Assembly: GCF_020379485.1 (NCBI RefSeq)
Contig: NC_063437.1
Coordinates: 3,472,001-3,536,000, forward strand
Length of the DNA stretch: 64,000 bases
Reading direction: 5' to 3'
Source of the DNA: Brassica napus
Taxonomy: Eukaryota > Streptophyta > Magnoliopsida > Brassicales > Brassicaceae
Positions within the stretch are counted from its first letter, which is position 1; each line of letters starts with the position of its first letter. The notes beneath the pieces are model-generated. The model did not search any database, was not told the origin of the DNA, and was given only the letters and a program-made list of their open reading frames with translations. This document shows, in pieces, positions 59,371-64,000 of this stretch. Made by a program: the position numbers and the translations under genes.

Positions 59371-61109
59371 TCCTACTATATATTAATTGAGAAGTCACTT
59401 TAGTTATTTTTGCTTACGTATCGATCATAGGTAAACTCTTACAAAATTGTTATAATTTGATTGGTCGATGATTTTTAATTTTTATTTATTTTAATTAGAT
59501 CTAAAAATAAAATGTAAGCATATAACCAATTAATATCACTTACCAAATATAAAATATTAGTTACCTTATGGTAACTCTTAAATATAAAAAATGATCAATT
59601 TATTTCTCTTTCTATAATTTCAACAATTAGCTACCATAAATCAGTATTTGTAATACTAATATGTAATATTATTTAAAAATAATCAAAATTGTTATGTAAT
59701 AGAATTTCAACAATTAGTCACATATGATCGATATGTAAGCAAAATTCACTAAAGTATTCAAAATACAGACGTAGGTAACTAATAGTTGAAATTATTACAA
59801 ATAATGATTTATGGTAACTAATTGTTGAAATTATAGAAAGAGAATAAATTGATCATTTTGTATATTTAAAAAATACATAAAATAAAAACGACAAACCGTT
59901 TATATAAATCAATATAATGATTTTATATTCTTATTTAAAAGCATTATATTTTATATAAATTATCATAATAACTATTAACATCTCCTAAAGTTCATATTAT
60001 GTGCTTTATAAATAATGTATAAGAACATTTATCAAACTATTTATCTTGGCTTATTGTATATTTTAAATTATTATAAGAGTTTGTAAGTCATCTTTAAGAG
60101 CTTAAAATCAAAGCTATATATCATACTATATATTAATTGAGAAGTCATTTAAGAGATTTTTGGTTATGTGTTGACCATTTATGAAATCTTAAAAAAATGG
60201 TATAAATTTATTGTCGATAATTTATAATTTCAAATTATTTTTATTAGATTTAAATGAAAGAAAAATTGGTATATAAACAATTAATATCACTTTCCAAAAA
60301 TCTACATAATATTACAAATAATTATTTATGGTAACTAATTGTTGAAACTATAGAAAGAGTAATAATGTTCGATCATTTTTTATATATTTATAAACTACAT
60401 AAAATAGTAAACAATTTTTTTTTAAAAATGGATATAATAATTTTATATTTTTATATAAAGCCATATATTTGTATATGGCCTTATATTTGTATATAAAGTA
60501 TTATAATAACTATTAATATCTAATAAAATTCATACATGCTTTATAAATTATTTATAAAAATTATAAATACATTTTTAAAATTATTTATCTTTGCTTATCA
60601 TATGATTTAAATTATGATAAGAGGTATTAATTTATTTATACAAGCTCATAAATTAATTTATAAAATATATTTTAAAATTTTATTTTATATTAAATGATAA
60701 ATCACTTAATTTATTTTTTTTAGGCGTCGATCATATATAGAGTTTGAGAAAAAATATTATAATTTGATTTGTTAATGAATTTTTAATTTTTATTTATTTT
60801 ATGAGTACGAAAATTAGTTCTAGAAATAGTTTTATCAGTATACGAATGACCTAAATATATTGCACAAAATAATTTATGGTAATTAAGTATGTAGTTTATA
60901 TAATATATATAATGCTTCATCATCATTTTTAGCAATCAATTATTTCTAAACTATATAAAATATTCCAAAAGTTTCCGTATTACATATTACATGAGAAAGC
61001 AAAACACTCTTTCAATAAGCATCAAAGAAACAAATGACAAACAAACAAATGAAATGTCTCACTAAATCATCACTACCATATAAAGAGTTGAAAATAATCA
61101 GAAACTTAC

Positions 61110-61218
61110 CTTCTTTGATCCGGAGATGCCATTTTCACGGTCACCAAATCTTCTTTTGTTACCTGAAGCTCTGGTTGCATTTGAAGCGGAATGGTCTCCG
61201 TCAAAATCTCCGTCCATT
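61110..61218 (-). pseudogene. Captured first exon of an unidentified gene
   Basis: On the minus strand an ATG at 61218 opens 36 codons ('MDGDFDGDHSASNATRASGN'...'ENGISGSKK') and ends at AAG|GTAAGTTT, a strong splice donor. Upstream (61219-61420) is leader-like sequence with CT-rich and GGGTCGGGTC stretches. No following exon is found. It looks like the promoter-proximal end of a host gene captured by a Helitron. I do not recognise it. Confidence 0.4.
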
Positions 61219-61959
61219 ATAGCATGCGCATCAATGAACCGGGGGATGGTTCACAACTTTAATTGTTTATTAAATTTTTTTATAGCAACTTCACTCAAAC
61301 GAAAGCTTGAGGGTGGTTTTGGATTGGGTGAGGGAAGAAGAGAGAATCGGGTCGGGTCGGGTCAACCCCGTTCGCATGTTTTACTTTACACGTGTAATTC
61401 GTTCCTTTTCCAGGATTAAAATGTCAAAAATTAAAGAGAACGTGTGTGGTAATTTTTGTATCGTTCCTTGATTTAAGATTTTTGGAGTCTTCTTACAATT
61501 TTCTCAACAACAAATGGTAGTGGAGGAAAGCTGGAAGAATTGTTCAAATGATCAGATGTGGCTAAATTAGCTGAAAATACACATTCTTCGTATTAATTAG
61601 GATGGACGCATGTGAGATCAAATCTATTCTATTAAAACAGCAGTATGACCCATTGATAAAAGTTATGTCCAACTTATAATTTCAACAATACATACTACTT
61701 TAATATAAAAGCATCATAATATATATTTTTTTATATGTAACCACCACTTAAATTGCCTACTAATCGGTAACCACTTTTTGTAACTGCATCCAAATATCTT
61801 TTTTTTTATGTAACCACCACTGTTTTTATTGTTTAAATCCCAGCAATTTTTTCGATGATGTTCATGTATTTCACCGAACTTGCTCTTTTGTTTTCCCAAC
61901 TTGCTTTTCTCTTCATGTGGAAATAATATCCTCATCATCCTCAATTTATCGGGAGAGCC

Positions 61960-62220
61960 TTTCACGGGTATTAGATAGAGCTTTTTTTTTTTGTAACTGA
62001 GAGAGAGATTGAATCAAGAGACGTTGTGCTTTCTTCAAATGTGTTTGCATGTATCTAGAAGAATTCGTTGGTGCCTCTGTGGAAGAATATTGCAGGATTG
62101 CTTTGCTGAAGTCCGGTGGTGGCGCTGTGGCAGTTCGTGAGAAGAAGGACACCAATTGCGTCTTTTTTTGCAAAAAAATAGGTTTTGTTTTTGTCATTGG
62201 ATGATAAATTAGGTTTGAGG
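61960..62220 (+). other. G+C-richer block inside the Helitron region
   Basis: 62030-62160 ('cgttggtgcctctgtggaag', 'gtccggtggtggcgctgtgg') is more complex than its surroundings and may be a second captured exon. No frame gives a recognisable protein. Confidence 0.3.
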
Positions 62221-63440
62221 TTTTATCTTTCAAAGTGTATTTAATGATATACGGGATTCGTTAAAACGTCTAAATGATTCTACTGCTAGGAGCTTTCACT
62301 TTAAATTTTTAATAAAATAGATATACGGCAGAAACAGTTTTGTATATGTTTTAGCATCATGAGATCATGTATATAAGTTTTTCTTTTTCTTTAACATCAA
62401 GATCATGTATATAAAGTTACTTGACATTAGACAACACAAAATCTTATGGCTGTATGGTTTTACAAACCATTATATATGTCTTTATAAAAATCTATTCTAT
62501 TAAAACAACAGTGTAACGCATTGATAAAGGGTTATGTCCAATTAAAATTTATGAATCATTACAACACTTCTAACATATACTCAATAGTTTTCCTATTTAT
62601 AATTTATATTTAAAATATATTTTTCTTTAAGGGTTACATAATACTAAAAACTAAGTATTTTTTTTTAAAATGATCATATCTTCAAATACACATACATATA
62701 ATATATATATAAACAATATAACAAAAATATATAAATTTTTGAAAACCCGATTGAACTGGTTCGACCAGTCACCCAGTAAGGATAACGAGTCGATGTCTGG
62801 TATGGCTTTCAAAACATTGGTTCAGTTCAGTTTTCTGGATAATTTTGCATAATGTATGTAAAAACATCGGATAATCCATGTCTTTAGTATAAATATCGGG
62901 TTAATTGACTAAAAATATCGGGTAATTCAAATAGCTTTTAAGGTATTGGATAAAAAGTATCCGAGTAATTCGGTTAATAAATAATATTTTTAGTATATTT
63001 GATTAATTAGAAATAAATATAATTAATATTTGTAGGTATATAATTTTTTTCCTTAAAATTTGGGTTTGAAGATTGGTTATGTCAAGAGATATATGATTTT
63101 CTTGATTATTTATGAATTTGGTTCTGATTTAGTTTTGATTCTTTGGTTTCAGATAAACATGTGTAGACCTATACAATATTTTACATAGAAATTCATATAA
63201 AATCTAGGTTTTGTAGGTTACGTTTAACAATTAGGCCATGAGTCACGATTTTTTTAATAAACACAACTGGTTTTCAACAACTAAAATGGGTTTTTTTTCA
63301 TTTTTTAATAAACATAAATATGATTACAAAAAAACACAAATATAAAAATTAGATTTCTAAAAAAAATATGTAAAACAAAAAATATACCCGCCCTCTCAGG
63401 GCGGGTCAGATTCTAGTAATCAATAAAATTCTAGCTAGGC

Positions 63441-63839
63441 TGGTAGGTAGGTAAGTCCAGTTCATTGATTTTTTTCTTTACAGAATCATTTCGCATATAT
63501 AACATGCATGCATCTCGATATTTCAACACTATGTGGTATCCAAAGAAACTTTGCCTCACGCCAAGTTTGACTTCGTTCAACACTTTTCATAGACAAGAGG
63601 AGTTGTATAAAGAAGCTGCGGATAATTCAGATAGATATTCAAAGCAAGAAAAGAAAACGAGAGATAAGTGTAGATTTGTGTACTGTATATGTGTTGTTCT
63701 ATTAGAAAGCCAATGGCTGAGTATTTATACAATATGAGAGTCGACGTGATCTCTACGTAACAATAAGATTCACTCTAAGATTTAGCCTTATCTTGACTAT
63801 CTATACGGACTTATCAACACTTTCGTGTATATCCTATCA
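63441..63839 (-). repeat. 3' LTR of a Ty1/copia retrotransposon
   Basis: On the minus strand the LTR runs from TGATAGGATATACACGAAAG (63839) to a CCTACCA end at 63441; TGATAGG/CCTACCA is an imperfect terminal inversion. It is preceded (minus strand) by a purine-rich primer site, GGGGAGTATTGGGGGTATA (63840-63858). The 63839 border is firm; the 63441 border is inferred from the inverted match. Confidence 0.65.
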
Positions 63840-63859
63840 TATACCCCCAATACTCCCCC

Positions 63860-64000
63860 TCAAGTTGGAGCGTGTGGGTTAACAACACCCAACTTGGACA
63901 TGATACTTTGAAAAGGTACTCGCCCGAGCGCCTTAGTTAAAATGTCTGCTATCTGAGAAGCCGAAGTAATGTGCTGAGTGGCAATAAGACCAGCTTTCAC
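63860..64000 (-). CDS. Ty1/copia pol, RNase H C-terminus (partial)
   Basis: Forty-six codons plus a stop at 63860 on the minus strand, running off the window. 'GLIATQHITSASQIADILTK' and 'IMSKLGVVNPHAPT' match the C-terminal end of copia polyproteins. The frame is open to the edge, and the LTR starts about 20 nt after the stop. It is consistent with a fairly intact element extending to the right. Confidence 0.85.
   Translation of the reverse strand: MKAGLIATQHITSASQIADILTKALGRVPFQSIMSKLGVVNPHAPT

Larger units (their letters stand above)
59371..63416 (+). mobile_element. Composite Helitron region: several 5' ends, one 3' end
   Basis: Helitron-type 5' ends occur at 59371 (TCCTACTATATATTAATTGA), 60121 (TCATACTATATATTAATTGA), 61623 (TCTATTCTATTAAAACAGCA) and 62491 (TCTATTCTATTAAAACAACA). 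The only clear 3' end is the hairpin CCCGCCCT-ctc-AGGGCGGG (63387-63405), then TCAGATTCTAG|T at 63416. 62491-63416 is the smallest complete element (926 bp). The first two and the last two 5' ends form similar pairs, suggesting tandem partial copies. Confidence 0.65.

Overview
This is nuclear DNA from a flowering plant. Strong A+T bias, GT-AG introns, a cyclin-dependent kinase of the plant-only CDKB1 class and many plant transposon families point to the mustard family. The tail-to-tail pair of a WD40-like gene and CDKB1;1 (I recall the same neighbours in Arabidopsis, At3g54190/At3g54180), together with the Helitron, SINE and Ulp1-MULE styles, make Brassica or a close relative most likely. The species is an inference.

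Host genes are few. They are two copies of a GPI-anchored lipid-transfer-like gene (861-7174 and 25726-27063), an intronless multi-pass membrane protein gene (15182-16099), an eight-exon WD40-like gene (48653-50613) and CDKB1;1 (51139-53528, minus strand). Almost everything else is transposon or transposon debris.

Layout. 1-9358 and 24867-29246 are two copies of one segment. The left copy later received a 4,975-bp Helitron (1986-6960) carrying a lipin/PAH gene fragment and an internal 528-bp tandem duplication. 9417-14455 is probably an old Helitron with a LINE fragment, a long foldback and degenerate tandem repeats. 16191-22574 is a minus-strand Helitron cluster holding a nearly intact 4.9-kb LINE with a 14-bp target duplication. 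22690-24722 is a degraded CACTA element. 30648-31121 is plastid DNA (3' end of ndhB).

33996-45737 is the core of a Mutator-like element of the Ulp1-carrying (Kaonashi-like) type. It has a DUF1985/Ulp1-type gene on the plus strand (interrupted by a 662-bp hAT MITE), an apparently intact seven-exon transposase gene of 1,007 codons on the minus strand, and a GRF zinc-finger/membrane-tail protein on the plus strand that is split by one in-frame TGA.

46647-47899 is a foldback MULE-like element. After the two conserved genes come a GCGTTTTTGCGG minisatellite, a Helitron (about 54547-56102), a SINE with a 12-bp target duplication (56130-56440), copia debris, a composite Helitron region (59371-63416) and the 3' LTR plus RNase H end of a Ty1/copia element that runs off the right edge.

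I saw no bacterial operon, CRISPR array, tRNA gene or rRNA gene. The points I rate highest are the Helitron that ends 17 nt upstream of a splice acceptor, with the uninterrupted twin gene present in the same window, and the MULE with its intact transposase and accessory GRF-membrane protein.
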